Origin: Candidatus Nanopelagicales bacterium
Lineage (GTDB): Bacteria > Actinomycetota > Actinomycetes > S36-B12
DNA: 64,000 nucleotides
Direction: 5' to 3'
NCBI GenBank assembly: GCA_017857175.1
Contig: JAFMDS010000006.1
Location: 1 to 64,000, forward strand
Below are positions 1-7,756 of the stretch, piece by piece (position 1 is the first letter of the stretch; each line of letters begins with the position of its first letter). Made by a program: the position numbers and the translations under genes. Below the pieces are notes generated by a model. The model was given only the letters and a program-made list of their open reading frames with translations. It made no database searches and was not told the DNA's origin.

Positions 1-545
1 ACCTTCAAACTGAACAGTTCACCTTCACCGACCAAATCGCGGGGGAGTGGGAAGGTTGCTTCAACCGCCTGTTCGGCCAAAATTGGCCCACCGGCAGCGA
101 TACGACCGAGTACTGGGACGTTGGTGAACGGGGAGATTTCATCCTCTGGTCGTGACATTTCATGTGCCGCGGAATTCTTTCCGGCAATTGAGGCTGGGCT
201 TGTTTCACTGAGTGAACCGTCTTGGACCTGATTGGGTGAAAGCACCAAGGCTCGCGGCCTATTGGGGTCAATGCGCAAAAAGCCTGCGCGCTGCAAATTC
301 TTGAGTTGGTGAGCCACTGAGCTGGGACTGGTGAGCCCGACGGCTTCACCGATTTCACGGACACTCGGTGGGTATCCGCGTGATTCGGTTGTCTCACGGA
401 TCATCTCGAGTATGGCGATCTGGCGTTCGGTCAGAGCATCTCTGGCAGCGGTGGTGATGTCTATGACGGTTGCCCCTTCGGTTCTCATTTCGGTTTTTCC
501 CTCTGTGTTGGCAACAATTTCTGCCTTTTTGATCCTGCCCGCCAT
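1..545 (-). CDS. lexA: LexA repressor, 3' end cut by window edge
   Basis: LexA represses SOS genes and cleaves itself when RecA filaments form. Read on the minus strand, the N-terminal winged helix is clear ([16 protein letters not shown], then [13 protein letters not shown]), followed by a polar linker and the self-cleavage region [13 protein letters not shown] with its Ala-Gly bond. The catalytic Ser/Lys part lies beyond base 1. The start at 545 (MAGRIKKAE) is used; an in-frame ATG at 488 (MRTEGATV) is possible. The ORF track lists only a shadow ORF here (5..397), because the gene runs off the window. It diverges from the LysM gene across SOS-box-like sites. Confidence 0.93.
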   Translation of the reverse strand, partial: MAGRIKKAEIVANTEGKTEMRTEGATVIDITTAARDALTERQIAILEMIRETTESRGYPPSVREIGEAVGLTSPSSVAHQLKNLQRAGFLRIDPNRPRALVLSPNQVQDGSLSETSPASIAGKNSAAHEMSRPEDEISPFTNVPVLGRIAAGGPILAEQAVEATFPLPRDLVGEGELFSLK

Positions 546-662
546 GGTGTTGCCCTTCTGCTCACGAGCGGCCTATGGACATTAATGCGCTGGTGCGCCC
601 CTCAATGTCAGACCTCTCTGGTGCTCTATGCCTGTGCAGATTAGCCGAGAAAACGACACGAA

Positions 663-678
663 TCAAACACATGTTCGA
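663..678. promoter_or_regulatory. LexA (SOS) box 1
   Basis: TCAAACACATGTTCGA differs by one base from the actinobacterial SOS box TCGAAC-N4-GTTCGA. It lies between divergent lexA and the LysM gene, upstream of the LysM promoter, so it could serve both directions. Confidence 0.8.
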
Positions 679-685
679 AATGTCG

Positions 686-714
686 CCGACATTGTCACCG
701 CACCATGCTATAAA
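686..714 (+). promoter_or_regulatory. Promoter of the LysM gene
   Basis: CCGACA (686-691, four of six matches to TTGACA) and TATAAA (709-714) are separated by 17 bases. SOS box 1 lies upstream and boxes 2 and 3 start directly after the -10, a position where bound LexA would block RNA polymerase. Confidence 0.55.
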
Positions 715-746
715 TCGTACATCCGTTCGATAGTACACCCGTTCGA
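715..746. promoter_or_regulatory. Two abutting LexA (SOS) boxes
   Basis: TCGTACATCCGTTCGA (715-730) is followed with no gap by TAGTACACCCGTTCGA (731-746). Each keeps the right half GTTCGA and has one or two mismatches in the left half. The 16-base tandem places two operators side by side in the start region of the LysM transcript. Confidence 0.7.
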
Positions 747-759
747 GAAAGGCTTCCCC

Positions 760-1149
760 ATGAACAGCACCGCAGTGACTACAAACACTACAAAGCCAAG
801 GTCAATTCGAAATACTCCAGGCTCAATCCCACGGGCAAAGAGTGTTTCCAGAGAAATTCGCCTCACCCGTCGGGGTCGAGTGGTCCTTGGCCTGATGGGA
901 ACGATGTTCCTGATTTTGGCATGGATGACCCTGGGTGGTGGGAGCGCTGATGCCTCAACGGACTCGGTGGTGAATGCAACGGCCGTTGTCGTCATCCAGC
1001 CCGGCGAGAATCTTTGGGCCATCGCTAGGTCAATTGCACCTGACATTGATCCGCGTGAAATGGTGTTGCGTATCAGGGAGCTCAATGACCTGGGGGCAGA
1101 CCACGTGTATCCGGGCCAATCCATAGTGGTTCCCGCAATGCAGGGATGA
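760..1149 (+). CDS. LysM membrane protein, probable SOS-induced division inhibitor
   Basis: A 129-residue protein: basic cytoplasmic N-terminus, one membrane segment near residues 42-60 (VVLGLMGTMFLILAWMTLGG), then an external LysM-like domain (VVIQPGENLWAIARSIAP to YPGQSIVVP) expected to bind peptidoglycan. Size, topology and divergence from lexA match Mycobacterium Rv2719c (ChiZ) and Corynebacterium DivS, SOS-induced proteins that affect division. The ORF track starts at 628, but that upstream part covers the promoter and SOS boxes; ATG 760 has GAAAGG (747-752) before it. No hydrolase domain is visible, so a division-blocking role is inferred. Confidence 0.85.
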   Translation: MNSTAVTTNTTKPRSIRNTPGSIPRAKSVSREIRLTRRGRVVLGLMGTMFLILAWMTLGGGSADASTDSVVNATAVVVIQPGENLWAIARSIAPDIDPREMVLRIRELNDLGADHVYPGQSIVVPAMQG

Positions 1150-1190
1150 CCACTCGAGTTTGAATCATGAGCGTGTTTTAGGGTGCTTTT

Positions 1191-1934
1191 ATGCGGTTTC
1201 GGTTTCTTGTGGTTTTTGCCTTGATAGCGGCTTTGTTTTCTGGAGGTATTCAGAGCGCGAGTGCCGCGGAACGAGATCCCAGCTGGCGAACGGGTGGCGA
1301 TTCCAGGGCTTGCTCAGCGCCAATCTGGAGTGACAAGGATCCTCGCAATGGGCCAGGAGCAGGGCGGCGAGTGCTGATCGTCGGAGATTCAAACACCAGA
1401 AATACTCGCCAGATGCTGACCAAGTCGCTGCGGGCTAGCGGTTGGAATCCCACCATTAGATGCTTTGGCGGTAAAAGAATTGACTGGGGCATGGCTCAGG
1501 TCAAAGACCAGCGGCAATGGAAAGGGTTGCCCGACACCATCGTGATCGCACTGGGCACCAATGACATGCGCTGGATTAATAGATCAATTACCCAGCAACG
1601 TATCAAACAAATGCTGGAGCTCATTGGGCCACAAAAAAATGTGGTGTGGATCAATACTTACGGCCTCAATGGTGACCGTTTTAGCAAGGCCAAACAATCT
1701 TGGTTCAACAAGACGTTGGATTCAATTGCGGCTAAGTATCCGCGTGTGCAGGTACTTCCATGGGCCAAAATTGCGAAATCATCGGGGGTCAAATTCTCCG
1801 GGCCACTGCACTATGCACACTCAGGAAACAAGCTGAGAACTGCTGAAACGGTGAGATTCCTCAACGATCTCTATGGGCAACCTGTCCAGACACGGTCCTC
1901 GAGTTCAATATTCGAGCAACACGCCGAGTCATAA
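1191..1934 (+). CDS. Secreted SGNH/GDSL hydrolase-like protein
   Basis: A 247-residue exported protein. The signal peptide ends near SASAA at about residue 26. The SGNH fold is shown by block I VGDSN (nucleophile Ser), the glycine block, and block III GTNDMRW. The last block reads FSGPLHYAHSG: the catalytic His is there, but the Asp that normally lies three residues before it (DxxH) is Gly. This resembles the secreted SGNH domains attached to cell-surface acyltransferases. It follows the LysM gene by 41 bases. The substrate may be an acyl group on a wall polymer; it may work with a Ser-His dyad or be inactive. Confidence 0.75.
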   Translation: MRFRFLVVFALIAALFSGGIQSASAAERDPSWRTGGDSRACSAPIWSDKDPRNGPGAGRRVLIVGDSNTRNTRQMLTKSLRASGWNPTIRCFGGKRIDWGMAQVKDQRQWKGLPDTIVIALGTNDMRWINRSITQQRIKQMLELIGPQKNVVWINTYGLNGDRFSKAKQSWFNKTLDSIAAKYPRVQVLPWAKIAKSSGVKFSGPLHYAHSGNKLRTAETVRFLNDLYGQPVQTRSSSSIFEQHAES

Positions 1935-1970
1935 CGGTTGCGCCGGGCTGAACTTTCCATTAGATTCACA

Positions 1971-2064
1971 CCCCTAGATGTAGTAGTAACACCGGTGTGA
2001 ACCACCCACAGGTTGTGGTTAAGGACACACAGGTTAGTAGCAAACCATCCACAAGTAATCCACA
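1971..2064. promoter_or_regulatory. nrdR-nrdJ control region
   Basis: The region before nrdR has dense symmetry. CCCCTAGATGTAGTAG (1971-1986) resembles an NrdR box. ACACCGGTGT (1989-1998) is a perfect palindrome. AACCAC (2000-2005) and GTGGTT (2015-2020) are inverted arms. Two nonamers are one base from the DnaA box: TGTGGTTAA (2014-2022, reverse orientation) and TAATCCACA (2056-2064); CCATCCACA (2045-2053) is two bases away. NrdR autoregulation is usual in this family; DnaA involvement is only suggested by the motifs. Confidence 0.45.
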
Positions 2065-2148
2065 GGATGGCAGAAGTTCCGAAACTGATGTGACTGGAGT
2101 GCCTGCTGTGAAGCATGTGACTAGCGGTCCGAATGAGAGGAGAGTGCC

Positions 2149-2649
2149 GTGAAGTGTCCATTTTGCCGTGAAGACGACTCACGAGTAGTCGACTCCCGCA
2201 CTGTTGAGGACGGTCTGGCGATTAGGCGCAGGCGTGAATGTGCACATTGTGGTCGCAGGTTCACCACAGCAGAATTCGCCGCTCTCAATATTGTGAAGCG
2301 TTCAGGTGCCCATGAAGCATTCAATCGGCTTAAAGTGGTAAATGGAGTGCGTAAGGCCTGCCAAGGAAGACCGGTGAGTGACGATGATCTCGCAGTACTT
2401 GCTCAGCGCGTTGAAGACAATCTCCGCGCCAGCGGAAATGGTGAAATACCTGCCCAAGAGGTCGGACTTGCCATTCTCGCTCCACTCCGCGAATTGGATG
2501 AGGTTGCCTACCTTCGATTCGCCTCTGTCTATCGATCCTTCGATACCTTGGATGATTTTGAAGCCGAGATTGCACTCCTTCGGGCAGAGGGCGAACCCAC
2601 TGGCCAAGAACCTGTACGAACAGTTTCAATCGCAGATCCAACTGAATAA
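2149..2649 (+). CDS. nrdR: Transcriptional repressor NrdR
   Basis: NrdR represses ribonucleotide reductase genes according to the ATP/dATP state. The 166-residue protein has the N-terminal zinc ribbon MKCPFC...CAHCGRRF and the following ATP-cone domain ([16 protein letters not shown] to residue about 140). The GTG start is set by GAGAGGAGAG just upstream and by the MKCPFC N-terminus seen across the family. It is followed 73 bases later by nrdJ, its expected target, in the usual actinobacterial arrangement. Confidence 0.96.
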   Translation: MKCPFCREDDSRVVDSRTVEDGLAIRRRRECAHCGRRFTTAEFAALNIVKRSGAHEAFNRLKVVNGVRKACQGRPVSDDDLAVLAQRVEDNLRASGNGEIPAQEVGLAILAPLRELDEVAYLRFASVYRSFDTLDDFEAEIALLRAEGEPTGQEPVRTVSIADPTE

Positions 2650-2722
2650 CAACACTTCCCAGTCAGATCCTCGCCAACCAATGGGGGAACGAGGAACAAC
2701 CACAGAAAAGAAAGGCACGTTC

Positions 2723-5554
2723 ATGACACAGGCACCAGAAGCTCCGGTCCTCAGTACCAAGGAAAGCTTCGTCCACAACACGCTCAAAAATCCCGGCCTT
2801 GTGATGAAGCGCCTATACACAACCGAAGGTGTTCATCCATATGACGATGTCACGTGGGAGCGTCGCGACGTTGTCCAGAACAACTGGAAAACGGGTGAGA
2901 TTGTTTTCGAGCAGCGTGGTGTGGAATTCCCAGACTTCTGGAGCGTCAATGCATCGACGATTGTCACAACGAAGTATTTCCGTGGCGCGGTTGGAGCAGA
3001 CAATCGTGAATTCAGTTTGAAGCAGTTGATTGATCGTGTAGTGCTCACTTACACCAAGTCCGGTCGCGAGAACGGATATTTCCGCACCGATGCCGATGCA
3101 GAGATTTTTGAGCATGAACTCACGTACATGTTGTTGCACCAGGTTTTCTCCTTTAATTCACCTGTTTGGTTCAACGTTGGTACCACAGCCCCCCAGCAGG
3201 TAAGTGCGTGCTTCATTCTCAGCGTCGATGACACCATGGATTCGATCCTGAACTGGTACCGAGAAGAGGGCATGATCTTCAAGGGTGGATCAGGTGCAGG
3301 TCTGAACCTTTCACGGATTCGTTCAAGCAAGGAACTACTTCGTTCTTCGGGTGGAACTGCCTCTGGTCCTGTTTCGTTCATGCGTGGGGCTGATGCATCA
3401 GCGGGAACGATTAAGTCGGGGGGTGCAACTCGCCGCGCGGCCAAGATGGTTGTGCTCGACGTGGATCATCCAGACATCGAAGAGTTCATTGAGACAAAGG
3501 TGCGCGAAGAAGACAAAATCCGCGTTCTCCGTGATGCTGGTTACGACATGGATCTTGGTGGCGCTGATATTTCCAGTGTTCAATACCAGAATGCGAATAA
3601 CTCGGTTCGCGTCTCAGATCTATTCATGCGTGCAGTGGAAAATGGTGAACCATTCGGACTCACGCGACGCACCGATGGCAGTGTTGTTGAAACCGTTGAT
3701 GCCAAAGAACTTTTTGGCAAAATGACCGAGGCTGCCTGGGCGTGTGCCGATCCTGGGATCCAGTACGACGACACGATCAATGACTGGCACACCAATCCTG
3801 AGACCGGTCGGATTAATGCATCTAACCCATGCTCGGAATACATGAGTCTTGATAACTCGTCATGCAACTTGGCAAGTTTGAATCTGCTCACATTCCTCAA
3901 GGATGATGACACATTCGACGCGGAGCGTTTCGCACGTGCTGTTGAATATGTCATCACCGCGATGGACATCTCGATCTGTTTCGCGGACTTCCCGACAGAT
4001 CCCATTGGTGACACAACCCGTCGCTACCGCCAGTTGGGTATTGGCTATGCCAACCTCGGTGCACTGCTGATGGCAACGAGCTTGCCATACGACTCTGAGG
4101 CAGGGCGAGCTTTTGCTGCAGGAATCACATCACTGATGACTGGCACCGCATACAAGCGCAGTGCCGAATTGGCAGGAATTGTTGGTGCATATGATGGATA
4201 TGCGCGCAATGAGTATGCCCACAAGCGTGTCATGCGCAAGCATGCTGCGGCAAATGACAACATTCGCGGCGTAACAAGCCTTGATGGTGACGTCACGGCT
4301 CTCGCCGGCAAGATGTGGGAAGAGTGCCTAACACTGGGCGAAGCCAATGGCTGGCGCAATGCTCAAGCATCTGTTCTTGCGCCCACGGGCACCATCGGTT
4401 TCATGATGGACTGCGATACCACAGGAATTGAGCCTGACTTCTCGCTGGTCAAGTTCAAGAAACTAGTTGGTGGTGGTTCCATGCAGATCGTGAACCAGAC
4501 GATTCCTCGTGCACTCCGCAAGTTGGGTTACACAGAAGAAACCGTGGAAGCAATCATTGAGTTCATTGGTGAAAATGGCCACGTGATTGATGCGCCAGGG
4601 CTCAAGACCGAGCATTACCCGATCTTCGATACCGCAATGGGCGCTCGGTCAATAACGCCGATGGGCCACGTTCGCATGATGGCAGCTGTTCAACCATTTA
4701 TCTCAGGTGCCATCAGCAAAACGGTCAATATGCCAGAGGATGCAACGGTCGAAGAAGTTGCTGAGATCTACTTTGAGGGTTGGAAGATGGGCATTAAGGC
4801 CCTCGCTATCTACCGTGATAACTGCAAGGTGGGGCAGCCACTCAGCGATGCAAAAGCCAAGAAGGCCGATGCACCCGTCGAGGAAATCGTGGTGGGAGGG
4901 CAGCCAGTTCGTCGTAGGCTTCCCAAGTCACGACCAAGCCAGACGACCTCCTTCTCGGTCGCTGGCGCTGAGGGCTACATGACCGCTGGTAGTTACGAAG
5001 ACGGTCAACTCGGTGAAGTGTTCCTTAAACTGGGCAAGCAAGGTTCAACGCTCGCCGGTGTGATGGATGCATTCTCTATTGCCATCAGCATTGCATTGCA
5101 ATATGGCGTCCCGCTCGAGGCATTTGTTAACAAATTCGTCAACATGCGCTTTGAGCCCGCAGGTATGACCGATGATCCGGATATCCGTATTTCGCAGTCA
5201 ATGATGGATTACATATTCCGTCGTTTGGCGCTCGACCACCTTTCATTCGAGCAGCGTGAGGCACTGGGAATTTTCTCAGCGGATGAGCGTGCTGCGACCG
5301 TGCAAAGTAGTTACGCAACAGCACCAGCTGCCGATCTCGATGTTGACGTCGTTGCTGCGGAGACCGAAGCATCTGTCGAAGCGCCAAAGAGTCATGAAGT
5401 GCCCACGTCGGTGCATTCGAGTGCAGAACTGCTCGAGGCAATCACAGGCACTGCATCTGATGCACCGCTATGCATGACCTGCGGAATCAAGATGCGTCCA
5501 GCAGGTAGTTGCTACGTCTGCGAAGGTTGCGGGAGTACTTCAGGCTGCAGCTAA
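2723..5554 (+). CDS. nrdJ: Adenosylcobalamin-dependent ribonucleotide reductase (class II)
   Basis: NrdJ reduces ribonucleotides to deoxyribonucleotides using a radical generated from adenosylcobalamin, so it works with or without oxygen. The 943-residue protein shows FNSPVWFNVG, the N-terminal redox Cys in SACFILS, NPCSEY with the radical Cys, the partner Cys in SSCNLASLNL, the phosphate-binding APTGTIGF loop, and a Cys-rich tail (CMTCGIKM...CYVCEGCGS) that shuttles electrons. The ORF track starts at 2378 inside nrdR; ATG 2723 preceded by GAAAAGAAAGG is the real start. No nrdAB or nrdEF is in the window. Confidence 0.96.
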   Translation: MTQAPEAPVLSTKESFVHNTLKNPGLVMKRLYTTEGVHPYDDVTWERRDVVQNNWKTGEIVFEQRGVEFPDFWSVNASTIVTTKYFRGAVGADNREFSLKQLIDRVVLTYTKSGRENGYFRTDADAEIFEHELTYMLLHQVFSFNSPVWFNVGTTAPQQVSACFILSVDDTMDSILNWYREEGMIFKGGSGAGLNLSRIRSSKELLRSSGGTASGPVSFMRGADASAGTIKSGGATRRAAKMVVLDVDHPDIEEFIETKVREEDKIRVLRDAGYDMDLGGADISSVQYQNANNSVRVSDLFMRAVENGEPFGLTRRTDGSVVETVDAKELFGKMTEAAWACADPGIQYDDTINDWHTNPETGRINASNPCSEYMSLDNSSCNLASLNLLTFLKDDDTFDAERFARAVEYVITAMDISICFADFPTDPIGDTTRRYRQLGIGYANLGALLMATSLPYDSEAGRAFAAGITSLMTGTAYKRSAELAGIVGAYDGYARNEYAHKRVMRKHAAANDNIRGVTSLDGDVTALAGKMWEECLTLGEANGWRNAQASVLAPTGTIGFMMDCDTTGIEPDFSLVKFKKLVGGGSMQIVNQTIPRALRKLGYTEETVEAIIEFIGENGHVIDAPGLKTEHYPIFDTAMGARSITPMGHVRMMAAVQPFISGAISKTVNMPEDATVEEVAEIYFEGWKMGIKALAIYRDNCKVGQPLSDAKAKKADAPVEEIVVGGQPVRRRLPKSRPSQTTSFSVAGAEGYMTAGSYEDGQLGEVFLKLGKQGSTLAGVMDAFSIAISIALQYGVPLEAFVNKFVNMRFEPAGMTDDPDIRISQSMMDYIFRRLALDHLSFEQREALGIFSADERAATVQSSYATAPAADLDVDVVAAETEASVEAPKSHEVPTSVHSSAELLEAITGTASDAPLCMTCGIKMRPAGSCYVCEGCGSTSGCS

Positions 5555-5580
5555 AAAAGTTCGGCTGCGATTGTCCAGCC

Positions 5581-5622
5581 AATTCGACCCAGCCTCATGA
5601 GTTAATGAGGCTGGGTCGAATT
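5581..5622 (+). terminator. Strong hairpin after nrdJ
   Basis: A perfect 18-base inverted repeat: AATTCGACCCAGCCTCAT (5581-5598), loop GAGTTA, matching arm 5605-5622, followed by TCTTTGC. It lies 27 bases after the nrdJ stop, between convergent nrdJ and the 5682-6011 gene, and could stop transcription from both sides. Confidence 0.85.
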
Positions 5623-5681
5623 TCTTTGCATCTAAATCGGCTCTGGTATCAGGGTTTTAGTTTCAGTGGGGGCGAACTGAC

Positions 5682-6011
5682 TTAAAGGTCGTTGAGGATG
5701 CTCCACATGCCACCGGGAGTTGTGCGAGTATTTCGTTGCATGGGGCAAACCTTGATGCAGCCATCGGTTAGCTCGATCATCCCTGCCAGGCTGAGGTCAC
5801 CGATAACTCGATCTGTGGCGTTCTGTTCCCATCCGAGGGCCTGGGAAATTTCAGGGGGAGTTAATGGTTTCTGGGCCCGCAAAACTTGACGCATGAGATC
5901 GCCTTGTTCGGCGGGGAGATCAAGGATGTCTGACATTGTCAGGGGTGCTTGCTCGCCCTGCTCCTTTTCAAGTTGCCCTTCGAGGCGACTGAAAATATTT
6001 TCACTGCTCAT
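5682..6011 (-). CDS. Small winged-helix-like protein, function unknown
   Basis: A 109-residue protein. Residues about 35-90 look like a winged helix: LMRQVLRAQKPLTPPEISQALGW, a second helix, then IGDLSLAGMIELTDGCIKV as recognition helix and wing. The acidic N-terminus (LEGQLEKEQGEQ) may be helical. Its ATG overlaps the TGA of the upstream zinc-finger gene as ATGA, so the two are probably co-translated. The ORF track extends the frame to 6152, but that part overlaps the zinc-finger gene. It may be a regulator or a partner of the zinc protein; I do not recognise a named family. Confidence 0.7.
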   Translation of the reverse strand: MSSENIFSRLEGQLEKEQGEQAPLTMSDILDLPAEQGDLMRQVLRAQKPLTPPEISQALGWEQNATDRVIGDLSLAGMIELTDGCIKVCPMQRNTRTTPGGMWSILNDL

Positions 6012-6214
6012 GCCAACTCCGGCATCGAGATCGGTTCGGGTTGTGGTCGGCAGATCTGGCACCACAGAGTACCCCCGACAACAATTGAACGCGGTGGATT
6101 GGATCCAAATACCGTAACGATGAACGGCATGGTGGCGTGGTGTGTTGCACACACCCCGCGCCCGCAGAACTTACAAGTCCCTCGTGCGCTGTCGTCACAC
6201 TGAGCGCAAAGCAC
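6008..6214 (-). CDS. Small zinc-finger protein (B-box/DUF2180-like)
   Basis: A 68-residue protein with paired metal ligands: MLCAQC, CKFCGRGVCATHH and WCQIC. The Cys2/Cys2/CysHis/Cys2 spacing suggests a two-zinc treble-clef or B-box-like fold, and the N-terminus resembles archaeal DUF2180 proteins. The rest (FIVTVFGSNPPRSIVVGG) looks like a beta strand and loop. Its stop overlaps the start of the winged-helix gene by ATGA. It may bind nucleic acid or protein; no enzyme motif is visible. Confidence 0.7.
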   Translation of the reverse strand: MLCAQCDDSARGTCKFCGRGVCATHHATMPFIVTVFGSNPPRSIVVGGTLWCQICRPQPEPISMPELA

Positions 6215-6243
6215 CTAATTCACCCTTTCGTCGCCGTGCCATT

Positions 6244-7359
6244 TCAATCCAAACTTGCCTCGGAGTCCAGATCCAAGTTCGAGTTGCTTGTCCCCGTCAC
6301 GCTATCACCGTCAAAAGGGACCTCGCTGAGACGCGCCCAAAGCCCGCTGGGGGCTTCCTGACTTGATTCCTGTTGTTGCGGCACCGCTTCACTGAGCGAA
6401 TCCCACATGCCCAATTCTTTGGATTCAAGGGGTAAGTGAGAGCGCAACCACATCATTGCGAACATCCCAATCTGGCGTCGAAGGTTTGCAGCATCCTGTT
6501 GGAGCTGCGCTACCTCCGACTCATTCCCTCGACTCCCATGCTGAAGGATTGCGATTTTTCGCTGAACCTCGACAAGTTCCTCCGCCTTGTCGGCAGCGTC
6601 TGATCCGTAGCGAGCCTCGAATGCATCGAGAATTGCTGAGACGCTACTGCCGGTGAGTGCCGATTGCTCGCTGGCAGTAGCTCCTTGGCGTGCCAAGTCC
6701 TCACGTACCCAGCGAGCGGACAAGGGGAATCCTAGATAGATGATTCCCCCCGCGATACCAAAGACGGCGACCCCCGTCGCGGTTATCAGCAGGGCAGAGC
6801 CGCCCTCGTTCTCGGTCAGCCAATTGAATGAGGAGTGAAGCGAAATGGCAATGACTAGACCGAGAAAGGGAATTCCGAGTCGCGTGAGTCCGCCTCGACT
6901 GAAAGTGAGAATGATGGCGGCACCAACAATGGCCGTGCAGCCTGCGTGCATAAGGTTAGTTGACGTTATTCGTGCGAGTGCTAACGATAGAGCCGCATCG
7001 TTGCCCACACGTTCGAGATAAAGCCAGTTCTCTCGAATTGCAAAACCTGTGCCAGCTGCGGCGCCGAGCACGGCGCCATCGACAAACCAAGTAACTCGTC
7101 GAGAGATTCCCATGAAGGGCAATGCGAGTGCTTTGGTGATTTCTTCGGCGATCGGTGCCCCAATAACAATGAGCGAGGTTATGCCGAAAGCAAGTGCCCA
7201 GCGGTCATTGATGTGCACCACAATGAAGGTGTCGAGGATTCCCCACGCGAGAGCCAATAGAGCCAAGGGCCATAATCGAGTCCAATTGCGTCCAAGGATG
7301 AGTAAACCGGTCAGGGCTAGAAGTGGCACGACGGTCGCTAGTACGACTGCCAAATTCAT
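6244..7359 (-). CDS. PrsW-like intramembrane protease with C-terminal cytoplasmic tail
   Basis: PrsW proteases are glutamic membrane peptidases that cut anti-sigma factors. The 371-residue protein has about eight membrane segments in residues 1-235 with the family motifs: APIAEEITKA (paired Glu), GTGFAIREN, NLMHAGCTAIVG and LHSSFNW. After the membrane part comes a 130-residue soluble tail with a predicted coiled coil (KAEELVEVQRKIAILQ, then EVAQLQQDAANLRRQI) and an acidic end. The tail is longer than in typical PrsW and may bind the substrate or a partner. No anti-sigma factor gene lies next to it. Confidence 0.85.
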   Translation of the reverse strand: MNLAVVLATVVPLLALTGLLILGRNWTRLWPLALLALAWGILDTFIVVHINDRWALAFGITSLIVIGAPIAEEITKALALPFMGISRRVTWFVDGAVLGAAAGTGFAIRENWLYLERVGNDAALSLALARITSTNLMHAGCTAIVGAAIILTFSRGGLTRLGIPFLGLVIAISLHSSFNWLTENEGGSALLITATGVAVFGIAGGIIYLGFPLSARWVREDLARQGATASEQSALTGSSVSAILDAFEARYGSDAADKAEELVEVQRKIAILQHGSRGNESEVAQLQQDAANLRRQIGMFAMMWLRSHLPLESKELGMWDSLSEAVPQQQESSQEAPSGLWARLSEVPFDGDSVTGTSNSNLDLDSEASLD

Positions 7360-7368
7360 GTCTGCAGC

Positions 7369-7488
7369 CTAGCCCTTGAGTCCGAATCGGAAAGTTCTAT
7401 TTCCATTTGCGATCAAGTTTAAGGCCGACATCAGAGCCACAATGATCCATGGAATCAGGTCTATGAGGACGATTATTAACTCAGACAC
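7369..7488 (-). CDS. Possible short membrane ORF upstream of prsW (or remnant)
   Basis: Not in the ORF track. The frame is open on the minus strand from 7563 to the TAG at 7369-7371 and reads as a hydrophobic peptide: LLFSILAAQ near its start, then ELIIVLIDLIPWIIVALMSALN and a basic tail RTFRFGLKG. The only standard start inside is GTG 7488 (39 residues); CTG 7545 would include more of the first helix. The stop lies 9 bases before the PrsW ATG, as in an operon. It could be a real small membrane protein, a leader ORF, or the decayed end of a larger gene. Confidence 0.3.
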   Translation of the reverse strand: MSELIIVLIDLIPWIIVALMSALNLIANGNRTFRFGLKG

Positions 7489-7756
7489 AAGGGAACAGGT
7501 GCTGAGTTCGCAACCGAGATAAGGGAGCGACGCCTGAGCAGCCAGAATTGAGAATAAAAGCCACTAAGTTCCGCCGACAAAGGCGATAAGGAACTTTAAT
7601 CAAGTGGGCCGGTAAGCGTTCGGTGGTGATCCACGGTCCTCATCGTGCTTGCTCGCGCGACGAACCAAATATTGAAGGGGTGAAAATGCTGCTCATGAAC
7701 CGCCTACTGGTCTAGGGTGTCCAATAGGTAAATGACTAAAGGAGCCGCGAGTAGCC
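7489..7756. other. Region with a hairpin, no clear gene
   Basis: Apart from the start of the minus-strand hydrophobic frame, I see no coding signal. AAGTTCC (7566-7572) and GGAACTT (7590-7596) form a perfect 7-bp stem with a smaller inner CGCC/GGCG pairing. The last 80 bases should hold the promoter of the lipoprotein gene, whose SD-like AAAGGAG lies just before ATG 7757. Confidence 0.5.

Noticed and set aside
5-397. 130-residue minus-strand ORF
   Set aside because: It is a shadow frame; the real LexA frame on the same strand encodes an unmistakable winged helix and cleavage site.
628-759. N-terminal extension of the LysM ORF
   Set aside because: The extension covers the promoter and SOS boxes; ATG 760 has a ribosome-binding site and a normal N-terminus.
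2378-2722. 115-codon extension of nrdJ
   Set aside because: It overlaps nrdR in another frame and lacks similarity to NrdJ; ATG 2723 has a good ribosome-binding site.
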